Origin: WLWS01 sp965243105
GTDB lineage: Bacteria > Pseudomonadota > Gammaproteobacteria > Eutrophobiales > Eutrophobiaceae
Assembly: GCA_965243105.1 (NCBI GenBank)
Contig: CBDEUC010000003.1
Location: forward strand, 2,108,001 to 2,172,000
Direction of reading: 5' to 3'
DNA: 64,000 nucleotides
Shown: piece by piece, positions 26,316 to 35,734 of the stretch
Position numbering within the stretch: the stretch's first letter is position 1
Layout of the letters: each line of letters opens with the position of its first letter
Notes under the pieces: model-generated
Databases searched by the model: none
What the model was told of the DNA's origin: nothing
The model's input: only the letters and a program-made list of their open reading frames with translations
Position numbers and translations under genes: made by a program

Positions 26316-26932
26316 TGGCAAATATCCAACGTGGTGTTCCATCGTCTGTAACATGGAGGATAATGATCTTATCGCTGGTCATCAGCGCAATGCCGGGGCC
26401 AGGTTCCGTGCTGGCTGAAGCAGCACCGGTAGAAGCACAGTGGGAAGTTTACCAGGTGAGATTTCGCTATACCGGCATGTCTTCTCATTATACTTGCCAG
26501 GGTATGGAGAATACCCTGAAAAGATTGCTGAGGTTGATTGGCGCCAGGGATGACATGCGGGTCGAGGCCAGGTGCTCTTCTTTCAGTCGCATAGAGCGTT
26601 TCCAGCGTGTAAACATGGCATTCGCCCTGCCGGTACCCCGGGATACAACGGATATTTCTGATGAAGTATTTCCTGCTGAGTGGCAGGAGGTGAGAGTGTC
26701 CGGGGTTTCCAGTCGTTACCTTGACGATGGCGATTGTGAGTTACTTGAGGAATTCGAAAGACAGGTAATGCCAAAACTCAATATAGAAAATACAGGTAGA
26801 AAAATACGCTGTGTGCCCTTTAAGCGAGAATTTAATCGTGTCAATTTACGCGTAAAGGCACTTATAGCCCAGGAACAACCTGAGCTGGAAGAAAGACCCC
26901 CACTGGATATAACAGAAGACGATAAAGAATAA
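26315..26932 (+). CDS. Exported four-cysteine protein, copy 2 (unknown function)
   Basis: A 205-residue paralogue of the preceding gene: EAQWEVYQ, YTCQGMENTLKRLLRLIGA, MAFALPVPRD, EVFPAEWQEVRVSG, GDCELL and IRCVPF align with copy 1. The signal region is IMILSLVISAMPGPGSVLA; the tail after 190 is acidic. ATG at 26315 overlaps the stop of copy 1 by one base; GTG at 26312 is an alternative. The SDR gene begins directly at its stop. The two copies share well under half their residues, so the duplication is old. Confidence 0.7.
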   Translation: MANIQRGVPSSVTWRIMILSLVISAMPGPGSVLAEAAPVEAQWEVYQVRFRYTGMSSHYTCQGMENTLKRLLRLIGARDDMRVEARCSSFSRIERFQRVNMAFALPVPRDTTDISDEVFPAEWQEVRVSGVSSRYLDDGDCELLEEFERQVMPKLNIENTGRKIRCVPFKREFNRVNLRVKALIAQEQPELEERPPLDITEDDKE

Positions 26933-27655
26933 ATGAAAACAGCAATTATCGCCGGCGTTGGACCGGTGGAGGGGCTGGGTGCGCAGCTTTGCCTGCGTTT
27001 TGCCAAGCAAGGTTTACATGTGGCGGTTGCCGGTAGAACCAGTGAAAAACTGGACCTTGTTGTCAGTGAGATTGAAAAGGCGGGTGGCCAGGCTACTGCG
27101 GCTATCTGCGACACTAGACATGAAAGCGATGTCACGCGCCTGTTCGAAGAGACAGCCAGGCTCGGGGATATATCACTGGCCGTATTCAACGTGGGAAATA
27201 ATTATCCCGGTACCATCGTTGATATGGAGTCCGACTACTTTGAAAACGCCTGGCGCACGGTTTGCCTCGGTGGTTTTTATTTTGGTCGCGAGGCGGCAAA
27301 GCGCATGCTGGATCAAGGACAGGGTACGATCCTTTTTACGGGTGCCAGTGCCTCCCTTCGCGGCAAGGCCAATTTTGGTGCATTCAATTCCTCCAAGGCA
27401 GCACTGAGAACTTTTGCCCAGGCACTTGCTAAGGAGGTTGGGCCCGGTGGTGTACACGTGGGACATGTCGTCGTTGATGGCCCCATCAACGGGGACAAAA
27501 TCAAGACCCGTTTTCCTGACTGGGCTGAAAGGGTGGGTGAGCAGGGAATGATCAGTATCGAAGGGATAGTGGATGCCTACGACTACCTCTATCAGCAGGA
27601 TAAAACTGCCTGGAGTTTTGAACTGGATTTACGCACTGCCGTTGAAAATTGGTAA
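26933..27655 (+). CDS. Short-chain dehydrogenase/reductase family protein, Tyr replaced
   Basis: A 240-residue Rossmann-fold SDR. The cofactor loop is GVGPVEGLGAQLCLRFAKQG, later FNVGNN replaces the usual NNAG, and FTGASASLRG carries the Ser-equivalent region. The catalytic YxxxK is FNSSK here, so the general-acid Tyr is Phe. Such FxxxK variants occur in some SDR subfamilies with unclear chemistry. It is the last gene of the apparent dapB-coupled run. A classical reductase activity should not be assumed. Confidence 0.85.
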   Translation: MKTAIIAGVGPVEGLGAQLCLRFAKQGLHVAVAGRTSEKLDLVVSEIEKAGGQATAAICDTRHESDVTRLFEETARLGDISLAVFNVGNNYPGTIVDMESDYFENAWRTVCLGGFYFGREAAKRMLDQGQGTILFTGASASLRGKANFGAFNSSKAALRTFAQALAKEVGPGGVHVGHVVVDGPINGDKIKTRFPDWAERVGEQGMISIEGIVDAYDYLYQQDKTAWSFELDLRTAVENW

Positions 27656-27675
27656 GTGGATACTGACTGCTCATT

Positions 27676-28248
27676 TCAGGGAAATAAAAACTCTACGATA
27701 CCAGGGATCCATTTTTCAAAACCCTGGAAAGAATGGTCACCCCCTTTTTCCACCAGTTGCCTGCAAGCTGCATATTTTTCAGTAGCCAGCCGGTAGTCCA
27801 GGGTTTCATCGCCGGTCTGAACCATCAGCCAGTAGTTTTCTGTTAGGCTGATTTCTGCAACTTCATGCTCAAGTAAATCGTGGACATGATGCTCGCGAAG
27901 CACGTAGCTCTCATTGGTATGATAGTTATGTAATTCTACGTCGACATAGTCGGGCTTCAATATGGAAGGCCTGACCGCGGGGTTGATAAGCACAGCGCGT
28001 AAATTGTAGGTTTCCACGAGCCAGGTTGCCCAGTAGCCGCCGAGGGAACTGCCAACCAGCCCGATGTTGCCAGGTAACAGGTTTTCTACGATGCCCTGCA
28101 GCGTGTCCCGGGTATCGGCAGCGTAGGGCGTCAACGCCGGGCAATGATACTGAATGTCGGAGCGATTATTCCTGAGCCACTCCTTTACCAGTACAGCTTT
28201 ATGGGACCTCGGAGAGCTGAGGAATCCATGAATATATAGCAGGTGCAT
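27676..28248 (-). CDS. yqiA: YqiA family esterase (alpha/beta hydrolase)
   Basis: A 190-residue alpha/beta hydrolase of the YqiA/UPF0227 family. It begins LLYIHGFLSSPRSHKA, typical of the family; the nucleophile elbow is VGSSLGGYWATWL, the acid is in QTGDETLDY and the His in GGDHSFQGF. E. coli YqiA hydrolyses short acyl esters and CoA thioesters. Homologues are usually near parE in enterics, so the location here differs. It is convergent with the SDR and seven bases downstream of the GST gene. Confidence 0.9.
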   Translation of the reverse strand: MHLLYIHGFLSSPRSHKAVLVKEWLRNNRSDIQYHCPALTPYAADTRDTLQGIVENLLPGNIGLVGSSLGGYWATWLVETYNLRAVLINPAVRPSILKPDYVDVELHNYHTNESYVLREHHVHDLLEHEVAEISLTENYWLMVQTGDETLDYRLATEKYAACRQLVEKGGDHSFQGFEKWIPGIVEFLFP

Positions 28249-28255
28249 TGCACGC

Positions 28256-28903
28256 TTACTTTCCTGCCTGGAATTCGGTCAGTGCGGCCTGCCAGTCGGC
28301 ATCAACAGTTTTACAGTGCTCGCGTGCTGAAATAAGCTCGCGTGATTCAGCAAGGCCCTTCACATCAGCGATGATATCCCAGTCGTAAAATGCCTGCGCG
28401 ACGTTAGCGGGATAAATAAATGACTGGTAAACAAGAATGTCGGCAAAGGTGAATTCTGAACCCGTGATAAAGGGATCAAAGTTGGCCAGCTGGTTCAGGG
28501 CACGGATTCCTTTTTCCATGATTGGTTTCACTTCCGCAACTGCCGTTTCGTTAATCGCATCGCCAAAGAACAGGTGGCTGTAGTGACGACGCGCGCTTAA
28601 TTCAATATACAATTCGCATACATGCATGATCTCCCTGGCCTTCGCCCGTGCAAGGGGATCTGCGGGAAGTAAAGGTTGGGCTGGAAACGCATCTTCAAGA
28701 TAATCCAGGATCACCACGGTTTCGCAAAGGAAAGTGCCATCCACTTCGATGCTGGGTACTTTTCCCATCGGGCTTTTTGCCAGGTATCCCGGGTCCTGGC
28801 TGGGCATGGTGTGTACTTCTTCGAATTCAATACCCTTTTCCAGCATTGCCCACCTGAGCATGTTGTAGTAATTGCTAACCCTGAACCCATAAAGCTTGAT
28901 CAT
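28256..28903 (-). CDS. Glutathione S-transferase family protein
   Basis: A 215-residue GST. The thioredoxin-like N-terminal domain starts IKLYGFRVSNYYNMLRWAML, with the glutathione-binding GKVPSIEVDG and the ETVVILDYLED segment that binds the gamma-glutamyl end. The helical domain carries FTFADILVYQSF, the conserved Asp N-capping motif. The substrate is unknown. It lies upstream of yqiA on the same strand and may be co-transcribed with it. Confidence 0.88.
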   Translation of the reverse strand: MIKLYGFRVSNYYNMLRWAMLEKGIEFEEVHTMPSQDPGYLAKSPMGKVPSIEVDGTFLCETVVILDYLEDAFPAQPLLPADPLARAKAREIMHVCELYIELSARRHYSHLFFGDAINETAVAEVKPIMEKGIRALNQLANFDPFITGSEFTFADILVYQSFIYPANVAQAFYDWDIIADVKGLAESRELISAREHCKTVDADWQAALTEFQAGK

Positions 28904-29019
28904 TTTCGGTCTCCGTGCTTGAGCATTAGAAATATAAATAATAACGCTGCCTGGTTGATGTGATAAATCTCTCTTGCTTACTTAATTATAATGCTGATAT
29001 ATGCCTCGCTTACTATCAC

Positions 29020-30555
29020 TTATTCCCTGGTATGTTCCAGCCGGTAGAATATACCTACAGCAAAATCATTTTTACCGTGGGCCAAGGTCGAAGATTGAAA
29101 AATTTCTTCAAAGGACAAAGCTGAATTTTTCATCTGCTTCGGGGAAATATAAAATTTAGCGGATGGAATTGAATAATAATACTTGCATCTAATACTTCCA
29201 CTATCAAGTAACTGATCCTGTCCCCAGTCTGGTAGAAAAGACGGTAACAGCGCATTTGCAGCCACGATTGAGGCAAAATTACTATAGACACAAGACCCTG
29301 GTTCGACGGTATCCTTGATGGTGGAAATATCAAGCATTACCTGTTTTATCACGGAGACCCTTGATATTGCATCATCTTCGTTCGGAATCCTTGTCCATTC
29401 CCGCGTTCGTGAAAGTTCCATGCTTTCAATTCGGGGGGCATTTAGCAATCTCCCAACAGTCCGGCCGATGCCATTTTCAAAATTAGTTGCAAGGAAAAAA
29501 AGTGTTATTGTGAACAATACCGGGTAACGATACCTGTCAATCTTGAGAACTTGAATAGCGGAAAACATTGCCACCAATAATGCCGGTAGCAATGCCCAGA
29601 GAAGCCTTGGATATTGCCCCGGAAAAGGCCAGGCGGCTATCAGGACGAGGGAAAAAATTGCATACCAGGCATCCACACGGTTCTTTAACAGTCGTAGATA
29701 CAGGCCCGGTATTACCAGAATACCAGCTACCAGGCTTGTCGGTATGTTGTCCCACAACCCGATCCATCCATTAATAAGCGAGCCGGCTTGTGAAAAAATA
29801 TAGCTAACTCCGGACGCTTCTATTTCCTGCATGAAAATGGAAATGTAGCCAGGACTTGAGGGGAGACCAAGGCTGAGATAAAACATCAGCAGCAGACCAG
29901 TAACCAGGCCTGGCAGGTAATAAAGGAAGTTATGGAAATTGCGGCCCGCAGCCAGGGCGCAGGGGATAGCAAGGGCGAGCATCCAGCCTGTACTTCGCGT
30001 AGCTATACATAAACCTGTCAAGGCGCCGATTAGCATCCATTTATATGAACTTGTGCTGTCACAACGACACAGAAGCAGGACCAGCGTTGTCAGCAACAAA
30101 AACAGGTATTCAGAAAGAAGGTAGGCAAGCTGGTCAAGGGCTACAGGTAGAAATATCAGCAGCGACGAAGCGAGGAACGCTGCGAAAACAGGGACTTTTT
30201 CACGAATCAGCCAGGCCATGGAAAGGCTTGCTGCCATTCCGAGAAACACCGCGTTTAGCATCGCGGCCGAATCCGCATTTACCAGTACATCGCCTGCAAA
30301 CGAGAGTATGAACGGATATAGAGGAGGATATTGTCTCGACTGCAGCATCAACTGGAGAAAGTCATCCTGCTCGCCCCGGTTTGAGTACCATTCAGCCATT
30401 AGCGCATACCAGGCATCATCCCAGTAGAGACCCAGTGGAGGAGAAGGCAGCATTAGCCATGCACACAGCAAAGAGAAAGCGGTAAAGGCGACGATCACAA
30501 CGACAACAGTCCGGCCCGCGGCCGGTTTTGAACCCTGCCTGTATGCTAGTTCCAT
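29020..30555 (-). CDS. GT-C-like membrane glycosyltransferase (family 39/ArnT-like)
   Basis: A 511-residue protein with about ten to eleven hydrophobic segments, followed by a soluble C-terminal domain of about 130 residues. The first periplasmic loop has GLYWDDAWYALMAEWYSN with an acidic pair, and SRQYPPLYPFILS resembles the loop after it; both fit the GT-C fold that uses polyprenyl-phosphate sugars. A family-level assignment is reasonable, but neither sugar nor acceptor can be read. It is not surrounded by other cell-wall or LPS genes. Confidence 0.7.
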   Translation of the reverse strand: MELAYRQGSKPAAGRTVVVVIVAFTAFSLLCAWLMLPSPPLGLYWDDAWYALMAEWYSNRGEQDDFLQLMLQSRQYPPLYPFILSFAGDVLVNADSAAMLNAVFLGMAASLSMAWLIREKVPVFAAFLASSLLIFLPVALDQLAYLLSEYLFLLLTTLVLLLCRCDSTSSYKWMLIGALTGLCIATRSTGWMLALAIPCALAAGRNFHNFLYYLPGLVTGLLLMFYLSLGLPSSPGYISIFMQEIEASGVSYIFSQAGSLINGWIGLWDNIPTSLVAGILVIPGLYLRLLKNRVDAWYAIFSLVLIAAWPFPGQYPRLLWALLPALLVAMFSAIQVLKIDRYRYPVLFTITLFFLATNFENGIGRTVGRLLNAPRIESMELSRTREWTRIPNEDDAISRVSVIKQVMLDISTIKDTVEPGSCVYSNFASIVAANALLPSFLPDWGQDQLLDSGSIRCKYYYSIPSAKFYISPKQMKNSALSFEEIFQSSTLAHGKNDFAVGIFYRLEHTRE

Positions 30556-30623
30556 ATTGTGCGAGGCCGGGCACTGGATTGGCGTGTAAAGACAATCACG
30601 GTCGCAATTGAAAAAGGTAAAAA

Positions 30624-33600
30624 CTAATTGGATTTACTCTTGTTAAAGTTCGGGTTGCTGTAGGGGGTACGCGGACGTATGTATCCGGCCGGGTTGCGTT
30701 TCCTGGTAAGTACGTTATTGATTTGCCATTGCTGGGTTTCACTGACCTCACCAAGGTAATGGATATCACCATTAAGTTGTTTCGCTAGTGGTAAGCCATT
30801 GCTGAACAAAATTCGGTTTGTGTGAAGTGCCGGGATACGTTCACCGGGTAATATGATACCGACAAGGTTGAGTGGGTCCGTCGCAGAAATAACGCAATCG
30901 GGTAGCCTGGAGTTATTGTTACGTTGTTTTCGCAGGAGTCCGACGGCTTCAGGCAGGGCAAATTGCTCTCCTCCAAAACCATCTACAAAGCGTCCGCCCC
31001 TGATTTCACCGCGGGCTTCCATGCGACGGTAAACATAGAGTAGCTCTCGCCAGGGCGGAAGATTGCTTTCCCGTTCCAGTACTTTCCTGAAGACCACGCC
31101 GTATCTCTTTAACAGGCAATAGGCAACATGGTTCAGGGTTTCTTCATCAGTCTTTATCCACGCGGAGGTCGATGCAGCGGTAACGTCATTATCGCTGCCC
31201 GCTATAATGGACCATCGTCCCGCGTTGTCGATGCCGAAGGTTGCATTGGCTCCACGTCGGCGCCTGTGCTGTCGGCCGAAAGCCGGTCGCTTGTTGACCG
31301 GCGTGATTAAAGCTCGAAGACCGGCGAAACTATCCGAGGTAACAAGTCCGCTGGCAGCCAGCTCGGCCAGGCCTTCCTCAACATGGGTTCTAAGCATGCC
31401 GGTGTGGCCGACGATATCTACAAAGAAACTGGCGCCCTGCTTTTCAAGACACTCAAGTATTGCTTTCGCCCCTGAAGAGAGCGATACGCGCATGCTGTCG
31501 CCGGACTCCTGCAGAGATTGCCAGTCGGAAACATCCTGTCGATCAAGCAGCGTTACCGGGCTGTTTCTCAGCAGGTTGGCCTTGTTACCAGTCGTTTCGG
31601 CATTCCGTTGCCTGTGCAGCCGTGTCCAGATGATTCGGCCACTGCTACAAAGCTGGTCAAGACTGGACGAAACATAGCCCCTTATTCGAGTCGGTAGAAT
31701 GTCCTGTTCCCATGCAGCTGCTGCAATGGGAAATCCCTGCAGGCGGTCGATTGCATTGGCCAGCGCTTCATCCCCTTCCGGCCTGGTATCACCCATACCG
31801 TGCCACTGGAACAGGAAGCGCATGTAGTCTGCGGTCGTCACTGCCTGGATTTCCCTGCGCAGTGATTTGATCGTGTAACGATGCATACGTGCCAGCAGTC
31901 CGCGTTCGCACCATTCGATATCCTCCGTCGAATTGGTATATTGCCCCTGCATGGCATAGCCTTCATTTTCCAGCGTCAGCATCGCCTGTCTTAACTCCCC
32001 TTGTGAACATTCAAAAAGTTCGGCAAGTGCATTTTCACGAACGGGCCCCGAGCATTCCAGGCGAGCCCGGGCCAGCTCCACCAGGGCCGGTTCCCTGTCC
32101 CAGCTTACAGCTGAACTGGAGCCTGCGGGTTCAATATGCGGGTTCATACTATGATCACTGAACACGGCTTTCACCTGCGCAAGCCGTTCAGCACAGACCC
32201 AGAGCAACTGCTTGCCAGTGTTAACTTGCGTGACTCGGCTGTCACGGGTCAAGGGCTCCAGGAAAGGGTGATAATTCATCCCGGCCGGGTTGTTTCCCAC
32301 AAGTTCATCATCAGTGAGAACACCAAGCACCATGATTGCATCATGTAATTCTTCTACACTGCTGACCGATGGCCACGCTTCCCTGCAAACCTCGCGTATG
32401 GCATCAGCGTCGAGCTTTGCAATTTCTGATGCTTCAGCCGGACTCATGAATCGCCGTGCTGCCACGGCTCGCGTTCTTCTTTCTTCAGCGGGTGCATCAT
32501 CGAGAAAGGCATAGGGTCGTGCTGTAAGTATTTCCTGCGCAAGCGGTGAGGGGCTACTCAGGTCGCGGCAATGGACCGTGATTTCCCGGGCTTCAATCTT
32601 TCTAAGGATGCCCTTCAGGGACTCGATATCCATTAATTCATTCAGGCAGTCGTCAACTGTTTGATCCACCAGTGGGTGTTCAGGTATTTCCCGTTCACCG
32701 GCAATGTTGTCCTGGCAGGCCAACTGGTCAGGGAACACCAGGGCCAGTAAGTCCTCGGAATCAGAGCGCTGAAAAACCGGGGGAACCTTGCTTCCGGCAT
32801 AATTCCGTTTTACTGCAAGTGAAATCGTGGCGTTCCAGCGCCAGTGGGTAGGAAACATGGGAGCGCCCAGCATGGCCTGGCTTACAACCTCCTCGATGCT
32901 GTTGGAATGCACAAAACGGATGGCGTCTTCCAGGGGGAAACTGTGCGTCGCTCCAAGTGATATCACGATACTGTCTTCCAGCGCAGCCGCCTGCAGTTCA
33001 AAATTAAACTGCTTGCAAAAGCGCTTGCGCATACCAAGCCCCCAGGCCTTGTTCACCCTTGACCCGTATGGAGAGTGAATAACCAGGTGCTGATCGCCGG
33101 CTTCATCAAAAAAACGCTCAAATACGATGTCTTTCTGAGTAGGTATACAGCCCAGCGCGGCCTGTGTTGTGGCAAGGTAAGAAACCAGCTGGTCTGCTGC
33201 AGCCGTATCCAGCCGCAGTTCGTTTACCAACCATGCCTGTGCAGTTTGCATACCCTGTTCAAGCTGCTCGCCGACATTTTGCCGAAGCCGGGAAACTGCG
33301 TGGCTCAGGGCATCTGAGCGCCCAGGTGCTTCGCCAAACCAGAACGGGATATTGGGTGGCTGGCCCTGGGCATCCTGTACGCGCACTTTCCCCTGTTCGA
33401 CCCGAAGAATACGATAGGAGGTATTACCAAGCTGAAAAATATCGCCAGGTAAAGACTCAAAGGCAAAGTCTTCATTGAGTGTGCCAACAAAATGTCCTTC
33501 CGGTTCCATGAATACGTCATAGTCAAACTGGTCTGGAATCGCACCACCATTTGTTACTGCGGTGAGTTTTGCCCCTTTACGCGCGCTTACACGGTGATTG

Positions 33601-35015
33601 ACCGCGTCGTGATGAAGGTATCGGCTTCGCCTGCCGCGGCTGGTCGCAAAACCCTGTGACAACATCTCGATGATTTCATCAAACTTTTCTCTTGCCAGGT
33701 CGCGATAAGGATAGGCCAGCTTGATGTGCGAAAATAATTCAGAAAGTGACCATTCCTCGCAGGCCACCTCGGCTATGATCTGCTGGCAGAGTACATCCAG
33801 GTGACCCTTCGGCACGCTTAGCTGATCCAGCTCATCGCGTCGCACCGCATCGAGGATGGCGCAGCATTCAACCAGGTCATCACGACTGAGAGGAAAGAGA
33901 CGAGCCCTGGGTATTGCGTTTACACTGTGCCCGGCGCGACCCGCGCGCTGTAGAAAGGCGGAAATGGATTTGGGAGAGCCAAGTTGGCAGACCAGGTCTA
34001 TGTCACCAATGTCGATACCAAGTTCCAGGGATGCTGTCGCCACCAGCGCCTTCAGTTCACCCCGTTTTAGTCGTTTCTCAGCCTGTAGACGGTGTTCCCG
34101 CGCCAGGCTGCCATGATGGGCCGTGACGTATTCTTCTCCGATTCTCTCGGCGAGGAATCTTGCTGCCCGTTCAGCAAGACGTCGCGTGTTTACAAATATG
34201 AGAGTCGTCCGGTGATTTTCAATGAGTTCTTCCAGCCGTGTATAAATTTCCTGCCAGATCTCACCCGACATGACCGCCTCCAGCGGTGAGCCGGGTATTT
34301 CGAGGGCCAGGTCCCTTTCCCGGGAGTGACCGCTATCAATAATATGACAGCTTTCCTCGCGCGCACCGACTAGAAAGCGGGCAACTTCCTCTATGGGGCT
34401 TTGTGTTGCAGACAAACCGATACGGGTAAATGGATCCTTGCATAGCGCCTGCAGGCGTTCCAGGGACAGCGAGAGATGTGTTCCGCGCTTGTTGGTGGCG
34501 AGGGCATGGATTTCATCGACGATGACGGTCCTGACTGATTTCAACATGTCCCTGCCGGAATCACTTGTAAGCAGGATGAACAATGATTCGGGCGTGGTCA
34601 CCAGGATATGCGGCGGGGTCTGTCGCATCCTGGTACGTTCACTTTGCGGTGTGTCACCGCTTCGAACTGCAGTACGAATATTTACCGCTGGCAGACCAAG
34701 CTCCAGCAAATTGTCCGCGATACCATCCAGGGGCTCCTGCAAGTTGATCTGGATATCATTGGAAAGTGCTTTAAGGGGCGAGACGTATAGTACATAGGTC
34801 TGGTTTGACAGGCCCTTTTCGAGTCCCTCAATGACAAGGTCGTCAATCGCGGAGAGAAACGCGGCCAGTGTTTTACCACTACCGGTTGGTGCAGCAATGA
34901 GTGTATGTCCACCTTTCTTTATTGCCGGCCATGCTTGTTCCTGGGAAACCGTGGCGGAACCAAAGGTACTGTGAAGCCAGTTTTGAACTGCAGGATGAAA
35001 CAGGGCTTTTGACAT
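30624..35015 (-). CDS. lhr: Large helicase-related protein Lhr
   Basis: Lhr is an ATP-dependent superfamily 2 3'-5' helicase linked to DNA repair. The ATG at 35015 or 35018 gives about 1463 residues, the long form with the extra C-terminal half. Core motifs: HTLIAAPTGSGKTLAAFLSA (Walker A), TVIVDEIHALATNKRGTHL (DEIH box), RIGLSATQSP (motif III), VATASLELGIDIGDIDLVCQ and QRAGRAGH (motif VI). The frame stays open to 35129, overlapping the HAD gene, but that extension looks non-coding. The C-terminal half holds winged-helix and beta-barrel modules, including YVYRRMEARGEIRGGRFVDG. Confidence 0.95.
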   Translation of the reverse strand: MSKALFHPAVQNWLHSTFGSATVSQEQAWPAIKKGGHTLIAAPTGSGKTLAAFLSAIDDLVIEGLEKGLSNQTYVLYVSPLKALSNDIQINLQEPLDGIADNLLELGLPAVNIRTAVRSGDTPQSERTRMRQTPPHILVTTPESLFILLTSDSGRDMLKSVRTVIVDEIHALATNKRGTHLSLSLERLQALCKDPFTRIGLSATQSPIEEVARFLVGAREESCHIIDSGHSRERDLALEIPGSPLEAVMSGEIWQEIYTRLEELIENHRTTLIFVNTRRLAERAARFLAERIGEEYVTAHHGSLAREHRLQAEKRLKRGELKALVATASLELGIDIGDIDLVCQLGSPKSISAFLQRAGRAGHSVNAIPRARLFPLSRDDLVECCAILDAVRRDELDQLSVPKGHLDVLCQQIIAEVACEEWSLSELFSHIKLAYPYRDLAREKFDEIIEMLSQGFATSRGRRSRYLHHDAVNHRVSARKGAKLTAVTNGGAIPDQFDYDVFMEPEGHFVGTLNEDFAFESLPGDIFQLGNTSYRILRVEQGKVRVQDAQGQPPNIPFWFGEAPGRSDALSHAVSRLRQNVGEQLEQGMQTAQAWLVNELRLDTAAADQLVSYLATTQAALGCIPTQKDIVFERFFDEAGDQHLVIHSPYGSRVNKAWGLGMRKRFCKQFNFELQAAALEDSIVISLGATHSFPLEDAIRFVHSNSIEEVVSQAMLGAPMFPTHWRWNATISLAVKRNYAGSKVPPVFQRSDSEDLLALVFPDQLACQDNIAGEREIPEHPLVDQTVDDCLNELMDIESLKGILRKIEAREITVHCRDLSSPSPLAQEILTARPYAFLDDAPAEERRTRAVAARRFMSPAEASEIAKLDADAIREVCREAWPSVSSVEELHDAIMVLGVLTDDELVGNNPAGMNYHPFLEPLTRDSRVTQVNTGKQLLWVCAERLAQVKAVFSDHSMNPHIEPAGSSSAVSWDREPALVELARARLECSGPVRENALAELFECSQGELRQAMLTLENEGYAMQGQYTNSTEDIEWCERGLLARMHRYTIKSLRREIQAVTTADYMRFLFQWHGMGDTRPEGDEALANAIDRLQGFPIAAAAWEQDILPTRIRGYVSSSLDQLCSSGRIIWTRLHRQRNAETTGNKANLLRNSPVTLLDRQDVSDWQSLQESGDSMRVSLSSGAKAILECLEKQGASFFVDIVGHTGMLRTHVEEGLAELAASGLVTSDSFAGLRALITPVNKRPAFGRQHRRRRGANATFGIDNAGRWSIIAGSDNDVTAASTSAWIKTDEETLNHVAYCLLKRYGVVFRKVLERESNLPPWRELLYVYRRMEARGEIRGGRFVDGFGGEQFALPEAVGLLRKQRNNNSRLPDCVISATDPLNLVGIILPGERIPALHTNRILFSNGLPLAKQLNGDIHYLGEVSETQQWQINNVLTRKRNPAGYIRPRTPYSNPNFNKSKSN

Positions 35016-35094
35016 CATTGAATAATACACCAATACTCGCTCTCCATCGCGGTCATAAATCGAAGCTCTGCTATCAGGAACAGGAATAACAGGA

Positions 35095-35715
35095 ATGAGT
35101 GCCTGGGATAAATTCAGCATTAACGACAAGCAAAACTGGATATTTGACCTTGATGGAACACTGACGGTGAGTGTGCACGACTTTGACTATGTTCGGGCTG
35201 AGCTCGGGCTGGATGATGATGTGCCAATTCTCGAGGAACTTCGAGCCATGCCTGAAGAGCAGGCGGCGCCGCTCTGGGAGCGGCTGAACGAGATTGAATT
35301 CTACTACGCCAGTAAGGCCAGGGTCACGGACGGTAGCGTCGCCCTGCTGGAACGCCTGGCGCAGCGGGGCGCCAGGCTGGGAATTTTCACAAGGAACATG
35401 ATGCCGGTCGTGCAGGAAACCCTGCGAGCCTGTGGTATTGACCACCTTTTTTCCGCAGAGGTTATCGTGGATCGCGATACCTGTACGCCGAAACCCTCTC
35501 CCGAGGGTATCTACCATCTACTGGATCTATGGCAAGGTAATACGCAGCAAACCGTTATGGTAGGGGATTACCTGTATGACCTGCAGTCCGGAAGAAAAGC
35601 CGGGGTGACTACCATTCACGTCGATAACGATCGCGGCGAAAAATGGCCGGAATACACTGACATATATATTCGAAATTTTGCCGAAATTACCGAGGTGCTT
35701 GGAAAACCTTCCTGA
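35095..35715 (+). CDS. HAD-like phosphatase
   Basis: A 206-residue HAD superfamily hydrolase. Motif I is WIFDLDGTLTVSVHD, with the nucleophile Asp followed by the acid Asp. Motif II is LGIFTRNMM (Thr), motif III the Lys of TPKPSPEGIY, and motif IV GDYLYDLQSGRKAG. The helical cap lies between motifs I and II. Homologues include phosphoglycolate-phosphatase-like enzymes; the substrate is not determined. It is divergent from lhr over about 77 bases. Confidence 0.88.
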   Translation: MSAWDKFSINDKQNWIFDLDGTLTVSVHDFDYVRAELGLDDDVPILEELRAMPEEQAAPLWERLNEIEFYYASKARVTDGSVALLERLAQRGARLGIFTRNMMPVVQETLRACGIDHLFSAEVIVDRDTCTPKPSPEGIYHLLDLWQGNTQQTVMVGDYLYDLQSGRKAGVTTIHVDNDRGEKWPEYTDIYIRNFAEITEVLGKPS

Positions 35716-35734
35716 GGTCGGGTTACCGGGGCGC

